From positions 99,900 to 163,899 of the forward strand of contig CAMYOG010000008.1 in assembly GCA_947259925.1 (NCBI GenBank): a DNA stretch of 64,000 nucleotides. Reading direction: 5' to 3'. The stretch comes from Thermoanaerobaculia bacterium. GTDB taxonomy: Bacteria > Acidobacteriota > Thermoanaerobaculia > Multivoradales > JAHEKO01. The notes below the pieces were generated by a model. It made no database searches. It was not told the DNA's origin and saw nothing but the letters and a program-made list of their open reading frames with translations. Shown here piece by piece: positions 11,384 to 20,322 of the stretch (positions within the stretch are counted from its first letter, which is position 1; the number at the start of each line of letters is the position of its first letter). The translations under genes and the position numbers were made by a program.

Positions 11384-13552
11384 GCAGGGCTCGGAGGTGT
11401 TGGAGACCTCCATCATGCCGCCGCTGTAGAGCTCGAAGCCGTTCTCGAAGCCGATTGAGTCGCCGGCGATGAGCGACAGCTGACCGGTCGAGTCGACCGT
11501 CGTGCCGTCGAGCACGGTCAGGCTGTTGAGGGCACGGTGAGTCTCGGCGCCGGAGATGGTGCCCGGACCGACGGTGTCGTCAGCCGGACAGTCGGGGCCG
11601 GTGATCGTCAGGTCGATTTGATCGGAGCCGGTGTTGCCGCCGCTGTCCGTGACCGAGGCGACGATCGTGTGCAAGCCGGCCGAGAGCGTCGAGGAGAAGT
11701 CTCCCGAGCCGATCGAGCCGTCGACGTTCGAGCTCCAGGCGAGGCTCGAGCTCAGATCGCCGTCCTCGGTGTCGGTCGCGGTACCGGCGAACATGATCGA
11801 TGTCGAAGTGTCGAACTCGGCGCCGTCGGCCGGCATCGTGATCTCGACCTCCGGCGTGTCGTCGCCGCAGTCGGGCGCCGTGAAGCTGCAGATGCGGGTC
11901 TTGAAGTCGAACGAGGTCGTGGTCTCGTAGTACTCGCTGGTGAACCAGAAGGTGCAGTCGTCGACCGGGTCGGCGCTCATCGAAGAGTAGTCTCCCCAGC
12001 GGTTGGAGCTGGCGGTCTGGGCGCCGGTGGCGTCGTGACAGACCTCTTCACTGCCCATCGTGCCCGCCGCATCGTCGGCATCGCGCATGGTGTAGTAGAG
12101 CGAGGGGAACTCGGAGGTGCTGGTCCGGCTGTAGCCGAGAGCGATGTTGCGGGCGCCGTCCTGCGCGATCGAGCCCATCCAGCGCTCACGGCTGTCGGCC
12201 GGGGCGTAGGTCCCCTCCTGGAAGACCGACCAGCCGGTCTGGCCGTCGGCGCTGCGCAGCTCCAGCCAGTGGATGCCGCCGCGGTCGGAGCCCGCGTTGA
12301 CGGTGGTGTTCAGGACCACCGACGCGTGGGTCCCCTGTCCGTCGCTGCCGTCGAACCACCGGTACTGGGCGCGAAACATGCTGAACGCGGCGAGGCAGTC
12401 GAGGGCCTCGCCACCGGTCGGGATCGCGTCGATGCAGTCGCTGAAGCCGTTGCCCAGCGCGCGTGAGAAACCGGTGGCGCTGGCGGCGAACGTCTCGGTG
12501 ATGGTCGCGGTTCCGCCCCAGTTCGGGCAGACCTGGTGCAGGCGGATGCCGTCGCTGGACTCTGGCGAGTCGTCGTACTGCTCGTCGACCATCGCGAGGA
12601 AGGTCGGGCAGGTGCCGAATGGTGGTGGCGGTCCGGCCTGGTGCGGAGGGAGCTGGCCTTCGACGCAGTCGTTGCCGATGCACTGGTGGCCGAAGGAGAT
12701 GAAGTTGGCCGCGGCGCCGGCGAGCATCGTGTCACGGTCGAGCACGATCGAGTGCGAGAAGGCGGCGGGGCTGAACGGGAAGTTGCGGGTGGTCAAGGTG
12801 TAGGAGCTCTGACTCTGGCCCGCTCCCGGCGGCCCCTGCGCCCAGACGCCCACCTTCGGGTAGTCGGGGGTGCCGAACTGGCTGGCGACCACGAACTCGT
12901 AGCGATGGTAGGGCCCGAGGGGGTCGCTGGTCTGAGAGATCGCGAAGCACATGCGGCCCCGGTTGGTGACGAACTGGGCGAACACCCAGCGGCCGGCGTC
13001 GTCGTCGTAGAGGACGATCGGATCGCCGTCATTGTTGGTCTCGCACTCGCCGCCGAAGCCGGACCAGAACGAGTTGCCGGCGGTCGGGCCGGAGATGCGG
13101 GTGCCGGTGGCGGCGTCGTAGATGCCCCAGATCAGGTTGATGTACTGGATGTAGATCTTGTTCCCTTCGCCATCGAGACCGATGTCACCGTTGGTGTCGG
13201 GCGGCACGATTCGGGCACCGACCGTACTCGCGTTCTCGTCCTCGTTGAGGCCTTCGAACGACAGCGCCACGGTAGGTGTGAGCGTTCCGCCCGGAGCACT
13301 CGGCGCCGGTACGTCCGGCTCGGGCTCGGTCGCCCCCGGCTGTTGGCGCCGGACGTACGACGGACTCTGCGGCTCGCCGATCGGGATCTCCACGCTGAGG
13401 CCGGTCGGAGGTGCTGGCGCGTCCCGGAGGAGGTCGCGAACCGGCGGCGAGAGGTCGTTCTTGACCGACCTGCCCTGAACGTAGGGGAGCTCGTCCGCGA
13501 CCGTCGGGGCGGCGAGCAGGAGCAGGAGTGCCGGCCAGCTGATTCTTCTCAT
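11378..13552 (-). CDS. Secreted protein with Ig/PKD-like domain and C-terminal stack domain
   Basis: From ATG 13552 the product is 724 residues with signal peptide RRISWPALLLLLAAPTVADE; longer in-frame starts add unlikely Arg/Pro-rich sequence. Residues ~140-570 contain TNGDIGLDGEGNKIYIQYIN, CFAISQTSDPLGPYHRYEF, NRWGDYSSMSADPVDDCTFW and many Cys, resembling exported proteins annotated as BNR or exo-alpha-sialidase-like; I cannot confirm a catalytic site. An Ig/PKD-like domain follows at ~585-655 (VEITMPADGAEFDTSTSI to DSGGNTGSDQIDLTITG). The last ~60 residues (LNSLTVLDGTTVDSTGQLSL, then IGFENGFELYSGGMMEV) resemble the C-terminal '3-coathanger stack' domains of secreted proteins. Function unknown; extracellular location is inferred. 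Confidence 0.8.
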   Translation of the reverse strand: MRRISWPALLLLLAAPTVADELPYVQGRSVKNDLSPPVRDLLRDAPAPPTGLSVEIPIGEPQSPSYVRRQQPGATEPEPDVPAPSAPGGTLTPTVALSFEGLNEDENASTVGARIVPPDTNGDIGLDGEGNKIYIQYINLIWGIYDAATGTRISGPTAGNSFWSGFGGECETNNDGDPIVLYDDDAGRWVFAQFVTNRGRMCFAISQTSDPLGPYHRYEFVVASQFGTPDYPKVGVWAQGPPGAGQSQSSYTLTTRNFPFSPAAFSHSIVLDRDTMLAGAAANFISFGHQCIGNDCVEGQLPPHQAGPPPPFGTCPTFLAMVDEQYDDSPESSDGIRLHQVCPNWGGTATITETFAASATGFSRALGNGFSDCIDAIPTGGEALDCLAAFSMFRAQYRWFDGSDGQGTHASVVLNTTVNAGSDRGGIHWLELRSADGQTGWSVFQEGTYAPADSRERWMGSIAQDGARNIALGYSRTSTSEFPSLYYTMRDADDAAGTMGSEEVCHDATGAQTASSNRWGDYSSMSADPVDDCTFWFTSEYYETTTSFDFKTRICSFTAPDCGDDTPEVEITMPADGAEFDTSTSIMFAGTATDTEDGDLSSSLAWSSNVDGSIGSGDFSSTLSAGLHTIVASVTDSGGNTGSDQIDLTITGPDCPADDTVGPGTISGAETHRALNSLTVLDGTTVDSTGQLSLIAGDSIGFENGFELYSGGMMEVSNTSEPCL

Positions 13553-13746
13553 GAGCGGTTCGCCTTCAGGGTTCTCTCGCGGCCACGTTTCCCCTGCAAG
13601 CGCGCTCGCAGCCGAGCGGCCTATATTAGGCGACTTCGGGCCCGGTCTCACTGTGGATTGGTTCACGGCAGACGAGCGCCGACGGGCCTCGCTCATGTGC
13701 ACGCGGCTATACTTCGCGACCGGCCGCGGACCTTGATCGGACGCTC

Positions 13747-14721
13747 ATGCGGATCTTCTTGACCGGCGCTTCGGGCTACATCGGCACGGCTCTCTGCCGT
13801 CGGCTGGCGGCGGACGGCCACGAGCTGCGGGCGCTCGTGCGGCCGACGAGCGACGTGGCGGCTCTGAACGAGCTGGGTGTGGCCCTCTTCGAGGGCGACA
13901 TCACCGACCGCTACTCCATGCGCGAAGGGATGTCGGGCGCCGACTGGGTGATCCACGCGGCCGCCGAGCTCGACCTCGACGCCTCCGAGGAGCGGATGCG
14001 ACGGACCAATGTCGAGGGGACCGAAAGTGTCGCCTCGCTCGCCTGGAAGCTGGGCATCGGCCGGCTGCTGGCGATCTCGTCGATCGCCGCCTTCGGTGGC
14101 AGTCCGCCGGACGGCTCGCCGTCGACCGAGGCCTCGCCACCCGCCTTGCCGCTCCCGACCGCCTACGGCGTGACCAAACGCGCGGCGGACCAGGCGATCG
14201 CCGCCTGGGTCGAGCGGGGACTCAGGGTCAACACCGTCTATCCGAGCCTGGTGTACGGACCGCCCGGCAAGAAGCAGGGCTTCAACGCGACGTTGCGACG
14301 CGTTCTGAAAGGCCGACTACCGGCCGTGGTCGGCGCCGATCGGCGGATCACGATGGTTCACGTCGACGATCTGAGCGACGGCATCGTGCGGGTGATGGAG
14401 CGTTCCGAGCCGGGCGAGAACTTCCTCTTGGCCGGTCAGCGGATCGCCCTCGGTGAGCTGGTCTACGAGGTGTCGCGGCTCGCCGGAGTGCGCCCGCCGC
14501 GGCTGCGTATCTCGACCGGCACCGCGGCGCTCCTGATGCTGATCGTGCGGCCGTTCTACCGCCTGCGCGGCTACCGGATGCCGCTCTCCGCGGGTCAGCT
14601 CGCCAGTCTCAAGCGACACTGGAACTTCGACGACTCGAAGGCGCGGCGCGAGCTCGACTGGCGACCGCGCGCGATCGAGGCCGGGCTGCCGCCGACGATC
14701 GAGTTCCTGAAGGCGACCTAG
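13747..14721 (+). CDS. NAD-dependent epimerase/dehydratase (extended SDR)
   Basis: A 324-residue Rossmann protein. N-terminal nucleotide-binding motif is FLTGASGYIGTALCRRLA (GxxGxxG at residues 7-12). Then come IHAAAELD, LLAISSIAAFGG (catalytic Ser region) and the YxxxK catalytic pair in TAYGVTKRAADQAI, followed by VNTVYPSLVYGPPGKKQGF, the usual substrate-lobe entry. Length and motif order match extended SDRs such as nucleotide-sugar epimerases or 3-beta-HSD-like enzymes. The hydrophobic stretch LRISTGTAALLMLIVRPFYR could touch the membrane. The substrate cannot be assigned. Start ATG 13747 follows a TATACT -10-like hexamer at 13708-13713. It ends 3 bp from the converging gene. Confidence 0.88.
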   Translation: MRIFLTGASGYIGTALCRRLAADGHELRALVRPTSDVAALNELGVALFEGDITDRYSMREGMSGADWVIHAAAELDLDASEERMRRTNVEGTESVASLAWKLGIGRLLAISSIAAFGGSPPDGSPSTEASPPALPLPTAYGVTKRAADQAIAAWVERGLRVNTVYPSLVYGPPGKKQGFNATLRRVLKGRLPAVVGADRRITMVHVDDLSDGIVRVMERSEPGENFLLAGQRIALGELVYEVSRLAGVRPPRLRISTGTAALLMLIVRPFYRLRGYRMPLSAGQLASLKRHWNFDDSKARRELDWRPRAIEAGLPPTIEFLKAT

Positions 14722-14724
14722 GCT

Positions 14725-15594
14725 CTAGCCGTCGGGCGCGGTCGGCAGGTCGGGGGTGCCGATCCGCTTCGACAAGCGCGTCTTGACCCGCTCGACCAAA
14801 CTCCAGCTCGGCTTGCCGCGATATCGCGACTCCTTGAGGGAGCGGCTGCCGGTGGTCTTGTCGCGCCAGATCTGGTTGCCGTCGAGGTCGTAGCGAGTGA
14901 TCTCGACGTACTCGCGGAAGTCGAAACGGCTCTTCATGAAGAGCACGCCGTCAGCGCCCGCCAACTGCGCTTCCTCCAGCAGGTAGGAGAGCACCGCCTC
15001 TGGACCTCGAATCGCCGGCACCTCGGTCGAAGCCGCACGGACACCGACGCCGGCGGATTCGAGAAACTCGATCAGGCCGCCGACGGCCTCCTGGGCCGCG
15101 TCGTACTCGGCGCCCCAGGCACCGACCAGCAACAGGCCCGGGGCCGGTGCGACGGTCCGTGACGGCGCCGGTGTGGGAGCGGGGACCGCGGGCGCGGCGG
15201 CTGCCGGACCTTCGGTCGCGATCCGTTCGGTCCCGGTTTGCACGGGCGATGCCGCCGGCTCGCAGGCGCACTCGACCAGTGCCTGGAGCGGTCGGATGGC
15301 AGGCGATATCGCCGTCGCCTCGGGGGAGAGGGCGTGCTCGTCGGTCAGCTCACTCCAGGCATCGAGCGCGGCCTGCCAGTTCCGCTCGTCGACCTCGAGC
15401 TGCCCCAGAAGCTGCAGGACGGCCGCCCGGTCCGGGCCCGGCTCGTCGCTCGCCAGCAGTTCGCGGAGCTCGCTCCGGGCCGCCGGTCGATCGCCCGAGA
15501 GATAGAACTCGCGAGCGCGCTCGAGCGTCGCGGCCGAAGCCTGTGACGTCAGCCAGCAGAGGGCCAGGCACCAGAGAACAGTCCGCCTGCGCAT
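14725..15594 (-). CDS. Exported TPR-like protein of unknown function
   Basis: The start is ATG 15594, giving 289 residues with signal peptide RRRTVLWCLALCWLTSQASA; the longer open frame upstream would overlap citrate synthase and is rejected. Residues 22-90 look like a TPR pair (LERAREFYLSGDRPAARSEL, then NWQAALDAWSEL). A Pro/Ala-rich linker (~135-160) leads to a C-terminal alpha/beta domain (LLLVGAWGAEYDAAQEAVGG ... AGADGVLFMKSRFDFREYVE ... YDLDGNQIWRDKTTG). That C-terminal layout resembles periplasmic lipoproteins that bind or assemble other components, but I recognise no family. A -10-like TACAAT (minus strand, 15609-15604) sits so close to the ATG that the message may be nearly leaderless. 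Confidence 0.75.
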   Translation of the reverse strand: MRRRTVLWCLALCWLTSQASAATLERAREFYLSGDRPAARSELRELLASDEPGPDRAAVLQLLGQLEVDERNWQAALDAWSELTDEHALSPEATAISPAIRPLQALVECACEPAASPVQTGTERIATEGPAAAAPAVPAPTPAPSRTVAPAPGLLLVGAWGAEYDAAQEAVGGLIEFLESAGVGVRAASTEVPAIRGPEAVLSYLLEEAQLAGADGVLFMKSRFDFREYVEITRYDLDGNQIWRDKTTGSRSLKESRYRGKPSWSLVERVKTRLSKRIGTPDLPTAPDG

Positions 15595-15678
15595 GGAGGA
15601 GGGATTGTATACGCCCGCCCCGGCGGGCAGTTTCGGGCGGCCGATCTGAGATACGATCAGGGAACTTCTGGAGGGACG

Positions 15679-16956
15679 ATGAGTAGCGCGAAACTGAACC
15701 TCGACGGCAGCGAGTACGAACTCCCGGTAACAGTTGGCAGTGAAGGCGAAGTCGGCCTGGACATCAGCCGTCTGCGCAAGCAGAGCGGTGCCATCACCTT
15801 CGATCCGGGCTACGGCAACACCGGTTCGTGCTCCAGCTCGATCACCTTCATCGACGGCGAGAAGGGGATCCTGCGCTATCGCGGCTACCCGATCGAACAG
15901 CTGGCCGAGTCGTGCCGCTTTACCGAGGTGATCTACCTGTTGGTCAACGGCGAGCTGCCGACCCAAGCGCAGTATCAGGAGTTCCGCGAGAGCCTGACCC
16001 GGCACAGCCTGATCCACGAGGACATGAAGAAGTTCTTCGAGGGCTATGCCATCACTGCCCATCCGATGGCAATCCTGTCGTCGATGGTCTCGGTCCTCTC
16101 GTCCTACTATCCGGAAGCGAGGGACGAGGAAGCGCGCGAGCTGAACATCATCCGCCTGCTGGCGAAGGCCAAGACGATCGCCGCCTTCTCCTACAAGAAG
16201 TCGATCGGACAGCCGTTCATCTACCCGAACAACAGCCTCTCGTACTGCGAGAACTTCCTCAACATGATGTTCGCGGTGCCGGCCGAGCCGTTCGACGTCC
16301 CCCAGGTGCTGACCGACGCGCTGAACCTGTTGCTCGTCCTACACGCCGATCACGAGCAGAACTGCAGCACATCGACCGTGCGCATGGTCGGTAGCAGTCA
16401 GGCCAACATCTTCGCTTCGATCTCGGCAGGCATCAACGCGCTCTGGGGACCGCTGCACGGTGGCGCCAACCAGAAGGTCATCGAGATGCTGCAGCGCATC
16501 CGCAGCGACGGCAGCAACTACAAGAAGTACGTCGACATGGCAAAGGACAAGGACGACGAGTTCCGGTTGATGGGGTTCGGCCACCGGGTCTACAAGAACT
16601 TCGACCCGCGCGCGCGGCTGCTCAAGAAATCGGCTGACGAGGTACTCGAGAAGCTGGGCGTCGACGATCCGCTGCTTGAGATCGCCAAGAATCTGGAGGA
16701 GGTCGCCCTGGAGGACGGCTACTTCGTCGAGCGGAAGCTCTATCCGAACGTCGATTTCTACAGCGGCATCATCTACCGAGCGATGGGCATCCCAACCAAC
16801 ATGTTCACGGTCATGTTCGCTCTCGGGCGGCTGCCAGGCTGGATCGCCCATTGGATGGAGATGCGCAACGATCCGCATGGCCGGATCCATCGCCCGCGCC
16901 AGATCTACACCGGCCAGACCGAGCGCAAGTTCGTCCCGATCGAAGATCGCGACTAG
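15679..16956 (+). CDS. gltA: Citrate synthase (type II)
   Basis: A 425-residue enzyme condensing acetyl-CoA with oxaloacetate, the entry step of the TCA cycle. The E. coli-like hexameric type is indicated by length and by the N-terminal beta domain (LNLDGSEYELPV ... ITFDPGYGNTGSCSSSITFI). Catalytic segments are present: the His region LHADHEQNCSTSTVRMVGSS, GINALWGPLHGGANQKVIEM, then MGFGHRVYKNFDPRARLLKK, and VDFYSGIIYRAMGIP with the catalytic Asp. The ribosome site GGAGGG lies at 15670-15675. The gene is divergent from the small exported TPR-like protein. Its last codons CGC-GAC-TAG are part of the left arm of the inverted repeat 16948-17070, so the C-terminus 'RD' is duplicated in the opposing gene. 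Confidence 0.98.
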   Translation: MSSAKLNLDGSEYELPVTVGSEGEVGLDISRLRKQSGAITFDPGYGNTGSCSSSITFIDGEKGILRYRGYPIEQLAESCRFTEVIYLLVNGELPTQAQYQEFRESLTRHSLIHEDMKKFFEGYAITAHPMAILSSMVSVLSSYYPEARDEEARELNIIRLLAKAKTIAAFSYKKSIGQPFIYPNNSLSYCENFLNMMFAVPAEPFDVPQVLTDALNLLLVLHADHEQNCSTSTVRMVGSSQANIFASISAGINALWGPLHGGANQKVIEMLQRIRSDGSNYKKYVDMAKDKDDEFRLMGFGHRVYKNFDPRARLLKKSADEVLEKLGVDDPLLEIAKNLEEVALEDGYFVERKLYPNVDFYSGIIYRAMGIPTNMFTVMFALGRLPGWIAHWMEMRNDPHGRIHRPRQIYTGQTERKFVPIEDRD

Positions 16957-17070
16957 AGATTCGGGGACAGGTTATCTATTTCTCCCTACGTTGCGAACAG
17001 CGAGCATATGCCGCACCAGCTTCGCAACGCAGGCAGAAATAGATAACCTGTCCCCGAATTTCTAGTCGCG
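16948..17070. repeat. Long inverted repeat, family 2 (GGGGACAGGTTATCTATTT)
   Basis: Arms 16948-16983 and 17035-17070 are a 36-bp inverted repeat with one mismatch, core TTCGGGGACAGGTTATCTAT. An inner perfect 8-bp stem GTTGCGAA (16990-16997) / TTCGCAAC (17021-17028) gives a nested hairpin. The outermost nine bases of each arm are CGCGACTAG, so both convergent genes end in Arg-Asp-stop encoded by the repeat. The GGGGACA...TATTT core also resembles the arm at 55826-55861. Best read as a REP/MITE-like unit; it may double as a two-way terminator. Confidence 0.85.
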
Positions 17071-17376
17071 GTGGAGGGCGTCGTGGAGCTTGTGGCGCCA
17101 GCGGTCGATGTGCTCCATCAGCCAGGGCCAGCGGTGGAGCAGCCGCCGCAGTAGGCGGTAGACGGTCTCGCTGACCAGCGACAGGATCGCCGCGCCGATC
17201 AGGATCGTCAGGATTCCCTGGATGCCGGGGAGGACGAGACCGGCGACGCCGACCAGCAGGACGGTCCAGCCGACCACGAAGAGCAAGATCCGCTTCCAGG
17301 CGGCCAGTGGCGGACGGTGCGGGGAAGGATCTTGGATCGTGGTCTCAGCGCCGCGGCGCTGCTCGTCGGCGGTCAC
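17062..17376 (-). CDS. Small PGPGW-type inner-membrane protein
   Basis: A 104-residue protein with a cytosolic, charged N-terminus, one or two transmembrane helices (WKRILLFVVGWTVLLVGVAG and GILTILIGAAILSLVSETVY) and a basic amphipathic tail (RLLRRLLHRWPWL). The short turn LVLPGIQGIL between the helices corresponds to the PGPGW motif of the putative transmembrane PGPGW family, here with Ile-Gln in place of Pro-Gly. No biochemical role is known. It converges on gltA and its stop codon lies in the inverted repeat arm. Confidence 0.75.
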   Translation of the reverse strand: MTADEQRRGAETTIQDPSPHRPPLAAWKRILLFVVGWTVLLVGVAGLVLPGIQGILTILIGAAILSLVSETVYRLLRRLLHRWPWLMEHIDRWRHKLHDALHRD

Positions 17377-17467
17377 GGAGGGAAGCTACCCTCAGCCGCT
17401 GACTCGATCAAGGGAAGACGCCACGATACCCCTCCGCGGCCCGGGAGCGCCCCACCCATTGGGGTCG

Positions 17468-17527
17468 TTGACAAAGAGGACCAACGCGGTCCAGAATTGA
17501 TTTCGTTCTGTTGAGAATAGGTCTCAA
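17468..17527 (+). promoter_or_regulatory. Candidate promoter with Fur-box-like operator upstream of fur
   Basis: A perfect -35 TTGACA (17468-17473) is followed after 18 bp by CAGAAT (17492-17497) as a possible -10. Just downstream, 17511-17527 reads TTGAGAATAGGTCTCAA, an inverted repeat whose halves fit the 7-1-7 Fur pattern (TGAGAAT-A-GGTCTCA). A repressor there would block initiation of the whole iron operon, including fur itself. The remaining 17377-17587 interval holds no other feature I can support. Confidence 0.6.
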
Positions 17528-17587
17528 TAAGCCGGTCCTCGGGACTCCGGCTAGCTCAGAGCGGCGTTTTCCGGATCCTTCGACACG

Positions 17588-18058
17588 ATGGAGCACACCA
17601 CCGAGCGCGAGATCTTCGAACGCTACGTTCACCGGCGGGGCGGCCGTCTGACCGCCGAGCGACTGCGGCTATTCGACGAGATCTTCAACCAGCACGGCCA
17701 CGTCGATGCCGATCGTCTCTACCGCTCGATGCGACGCCAGGGCCGCAAGATCTCGCGGGCGACGGTCTATAGGAACCTCGAGCTGCTGGTCGACTGTGGG
17801 CTGGTCCGCAGGCAGAGGCTCGGGCAGCGTCGCTACCTGTACGAACACGTGCATCCGGGCCAGTCCCACGATCACCTGATCTGCCGGATGTGCGACCGGG
17901 TCGTCGAGTTCGTGAGCCCCGGGATCAGCGCGCTCCAGCGGGAGCTAGCTCGGGCGCACGGTTTCGATCCGACCGAGCACACGCTCCAGATCTCGGGCAT
18001 CTGTCTCGACTGTGCCGGGCGCGCCTCGACCGAGACGGCGGCGAGCGAGGAGAGCTGA
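17588..18058 (+). CDS. fur: Fur-family metal-responsive transcriptional repressor
   Basis: A 156-residue repressor. Residues 1-88 form the winged helix (TAERLRLFDEIFNQHGHVDA, ISRATVYRNLELLVDCGLVR). The dimerisation and metal domain starts with SHDHLICRMC (93-102). Two CxxC pairs (C99/C102 and C139/C142) match the structural zinc site, and the HDH motif the regulatory site. Fur dimers bind operators when loaded with Fe2+. First in a plus-strand iron-uptake operon with a Fur-box-like operator upstream, so negative autoregulation is inferred. A Zur or Mur specificity cannot be excluded from sequence, but the neighbours are all ferric-iron genes. Confidence 0.92.
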   Translation: MEHTTEREIFERYVHRRGGRLTAERLRLFDEIFNQHGHVDADRLYRSMRRQGRKISRATVYRNLELLVDCGLVRRQRLGQRRYLYEHVHPGQSHDHLICRMCDRVVEFVSPGISALQRELARAHGFDPTEHTLQISGICLDCAGRASTETAASEES

Positions 18059-18059
18059 G

Positions 18060-20309
18060 GTGCGATTCTGGGCAGTGGCATCTCTGGCCTGCGTGCTGGT
18101 GGTGGCCCCGGTTCCGCTCCGCGCCGCCGAGCCGACGGCCGAGCCGGACGCGGATGCCGGTGGACCCGAGGTCGAGCCGTCCCTGGTCTTCGACAGCCTG
18201 ACCGTTACTGGCGGTGCCGAAAGCGTCGAGGCGATCCCGGGCTCCGCCACCTTCATCGGTAGAGAAGAGCTCGAGCGGCAGGACCAGTCGGATCTGCACC
18301 GGGTCCTCCGGCAGGTGCCGGGGGTGAACATCCAGGAGGAGGACGGCTTCGGCCTGCGGCCGAACATCGGCATGCGCGGCACGGGCGTCGAGCGGAGCGC
18401 CAAGATCACCCTGATGGAAGACGGCGTGCTGATCGCTCCAGCGCCCTACTCGGCGCCGGCCGCCTACTACCTTCCGACCACCGGGCGGATGGCGTCGGTC
18501 GAAGTGCGCAAGGGCTCGAGCGCGATCGTGCATGGGCCGTACACGAACGGCGGCGTCATCAATCTCGTTTCGCGCGGAATCCCGAGCGGCTTCGCCAGCG
18601 ACGTGAGCGCGGCCTGGGGTGAGCACGAGGCTCTCGAGCTCAACGCCGCCGTCGGCCGCTCGTCCGACCGCTTCGGCTGGCTGCTGCAGACGTTCCAGCT
18701 CGAGACCGACGGCTTCAAGGACCTCGACGGTGGCGGTCCGACCGGCTTCGAGCTCGAGGACTACCTGGCCAAGCTCCGATTCGCCTCGCGAGTCGACGCC
18801 GAGGTCTACCAGGCGGTCGAGCTCAAGGTCGGGCTCACCGATCAGTTCGGCAACGAGACCTACCTCGGGCTGACCCGGGACGACTTCGCCGACACCCCCT
18901 TCCGCCGCTACGCCGCGTCGCAGCGCGACTACATCGATACCGAGCACGAGCAGCTCCAGATCCGCTACTACGTGCAGCCGACCACCAGCTTCCGGCTGAC
19001 GGCCACCGCCTATCGCAACGACTTCTTTCGCAACTGGCACAAGGGTCAGAGCGTCGCCGGCGTGGGGCTGTCGAGCGTCGTCGACTCGCCCGAGCTCTAT
19101 CCGAGCGAGCTGGCGATCCTGCGTGGCGAGCTCGACGACCTGACCGGCGCCTTCAAGATCCGCAACAACCGCCGCGACTACTACGGCGAGGGGATCGATC
19201 TCCTGGCCGAGGTCGATCTCACCGGGGGTGGAGTCGATCACGCCCTCCAGATCGGACTGCGCGTGCACGCAGACGAGGAGGACCGCTTCCAGGAAGAGGA
19301 TCGCTGGAACATGGTCGGCGGCCTGCTCGTCGACGAGATCCCCGGGGCGCCGGGCAGCCAGTCGAACCGGATCAGCTCGGCCGAGGCGACGGCGCTCTAT
19401 ATCCGAGACGAGATCCTGTTCGGTCGCTGGAGCCTCACTCCCGGAGTCCGGTTCGAGGACATCGACTTCAAGCGCGAGGACTTCGGCCGCGCCGATCCGA
19501 CCCGGTCCGGTAGCGATCTCTCGGTGCGCGAGAACCGCAGCAGCGAGATCCTGCCCGGCCTCGGCGTCGGCTATCAGGTCAACGATGCGTGGGCGGTCTT
19601 CGGCGGCATCCACAAGGGCTTCGCGCCGCCCGGGCCGGGCAAGACCGTAGACGTCGACAACGAGGAGAGCCTCAACTACGAGCTCGGCTTCAACTATCGC
19701 GAGCGCAATCTGGCGACGCGTCTGGTCGGGTTCTTCAGCGACTACGACAACCTGCTCGGTCGCGACACGCTGTCGAGCGGCGGCGAGGGGACCGGCGACC
19801 CGTTCAACGGTGGCGAGGTAGAGGTCTTCGGCCTCGAGGCTCAGCTCGACTACGACTTCGGTCGGTCGGCCGACCTCTCGGCGTCGATCCCGGTGCGGCT
19901 CGCCTACACCTATACCAGCGCCGAGTTCCGGACCAGCTTCGAGACCTCGTTCGCCGACTGGGCGCCGTTCGTGCACCGGGGCGACGAGCTGCCCTACATC
20001 CCCGAGCATCAGCTGACCGCCGCCGCCGGCTTCGTAGCCGATCGCTGGGAGACCCACCTCACCCTGAGCTACACCAACGCGATGCGGAGCCAGCCAGGGC
20101 AGGGAGCGATCCCCTCCGACACCGCGATCGAGGATCGGCTGCTGGCCGATCTGGCTCTCAGCTTCAGGCTGCAGGACCATCTCGAGCTGTTCGCTCGCGT
20201 CCGCAACCTGACCGACGAGGCCTACATGGTCGCCCGCCGACCCCATGGTGCCCGACCCGGACTGCCGCGGACCGCGGTGATCGGCATCGATTGGTCGATC
20301 GGGCGATAA
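18060..20309 (+). CDS. TonB-dependent outer-membrane receptor, FecA-like
   Basis: I use GTG 18060, one base past the fur stop, preceded by GAGGAGAG; it gives 749 residues with signal peptide RFWAVASLACVLVVAPVPLRA. The plug domain (~45-175) contains ATFIGREELERQDQSDLHRV, VPGVNIQEEDGFGLRPNIGM, RGTGVERSAKITLMEDGVLI and SSAIVHGPYTNGGVINLVSR. The rest is a 22-strand-type barrel ending in RTAVIGIDWSIGR. Plug wording is closest to ferric-dicitrate receptors of the FecA group. It imports a ferric chelate across the outer membrane using TonB energy. Downstream genes are ferric-binding-protein ABC components, so iron is presumably stripped in the periplasm. Substrate is inferred, not shown. Confidence 0.9.
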   Translation: MRFWAVASLACVLVVAPVPLRAAEPTAEPDADAGGPEVEPSLVFDSLTVTGGAESVEAIPGSATFIGREELERQDQSDLHRVLRQVPGVNIQEEDGFGLRPNIGMRGTGVERSAKITLMEDGVLIAPAPYSAPAAYYLPTTGRMASVEVRKGSSAIVHGPYTNGGVINLVSRGIPSGFASDVSAAWGEHEALELNAAVGRSSDRFGWLLQTFQLETDGFKDLDGGGPTGFELEDYLAKLRFASRVDAEVYQAVELKVGLTDQFGNETYLGLTRDDFADTPFRRYAASQRDYIDTEHEQLQIRYYVQPTTSFRLTATAYRNDFFRNWHKGQSVAGVGLSSVVDSPELYPSELAILRGELDDLTGAFKIRNNRRDYYGEGIDLLAEVDLTGGGVDHALQIGLRVHADEEDRFQEEDRWNMVGGLLVDEIPGAPGSQSNRISSAEATALYIRDEILFGRWSLTPGVRFEDIDFKREDFGRADPTRSGSDLSVRENRSSEILPGLGVGYQVNDAWAVFGGIHKGFAPPGPGKTVDVDNEESLNYELGFNYRERNLATRLVGFFSDYDNLLGRDTLSSGGEGTGDPFNGGEVEVFGLEAQLDYDFGRSADLSASIPVRLAYTYTSAEFRTSFETSFADWAPFVHRGDELPYIPEHQLTAAAGFVADRWETHLTLSYTNAMRSQPGQGAIPSDTAIEDRLLADLALSFRLQDHLELFARVRNLTDEAYMVARRPHGARPGLPRTAVIGIDWSIGR

Positions 20310-20322
20310 GGAGATCAGACCC

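Noticed and set aside
17925..20246. 773-codon minus-strand open frame over the TonB receptor
   Set aside because: Antisense shadow in GC-rich sequence. The plus-strand receptor has plug and barrel motifs, a signal peptide and a ribosome site.
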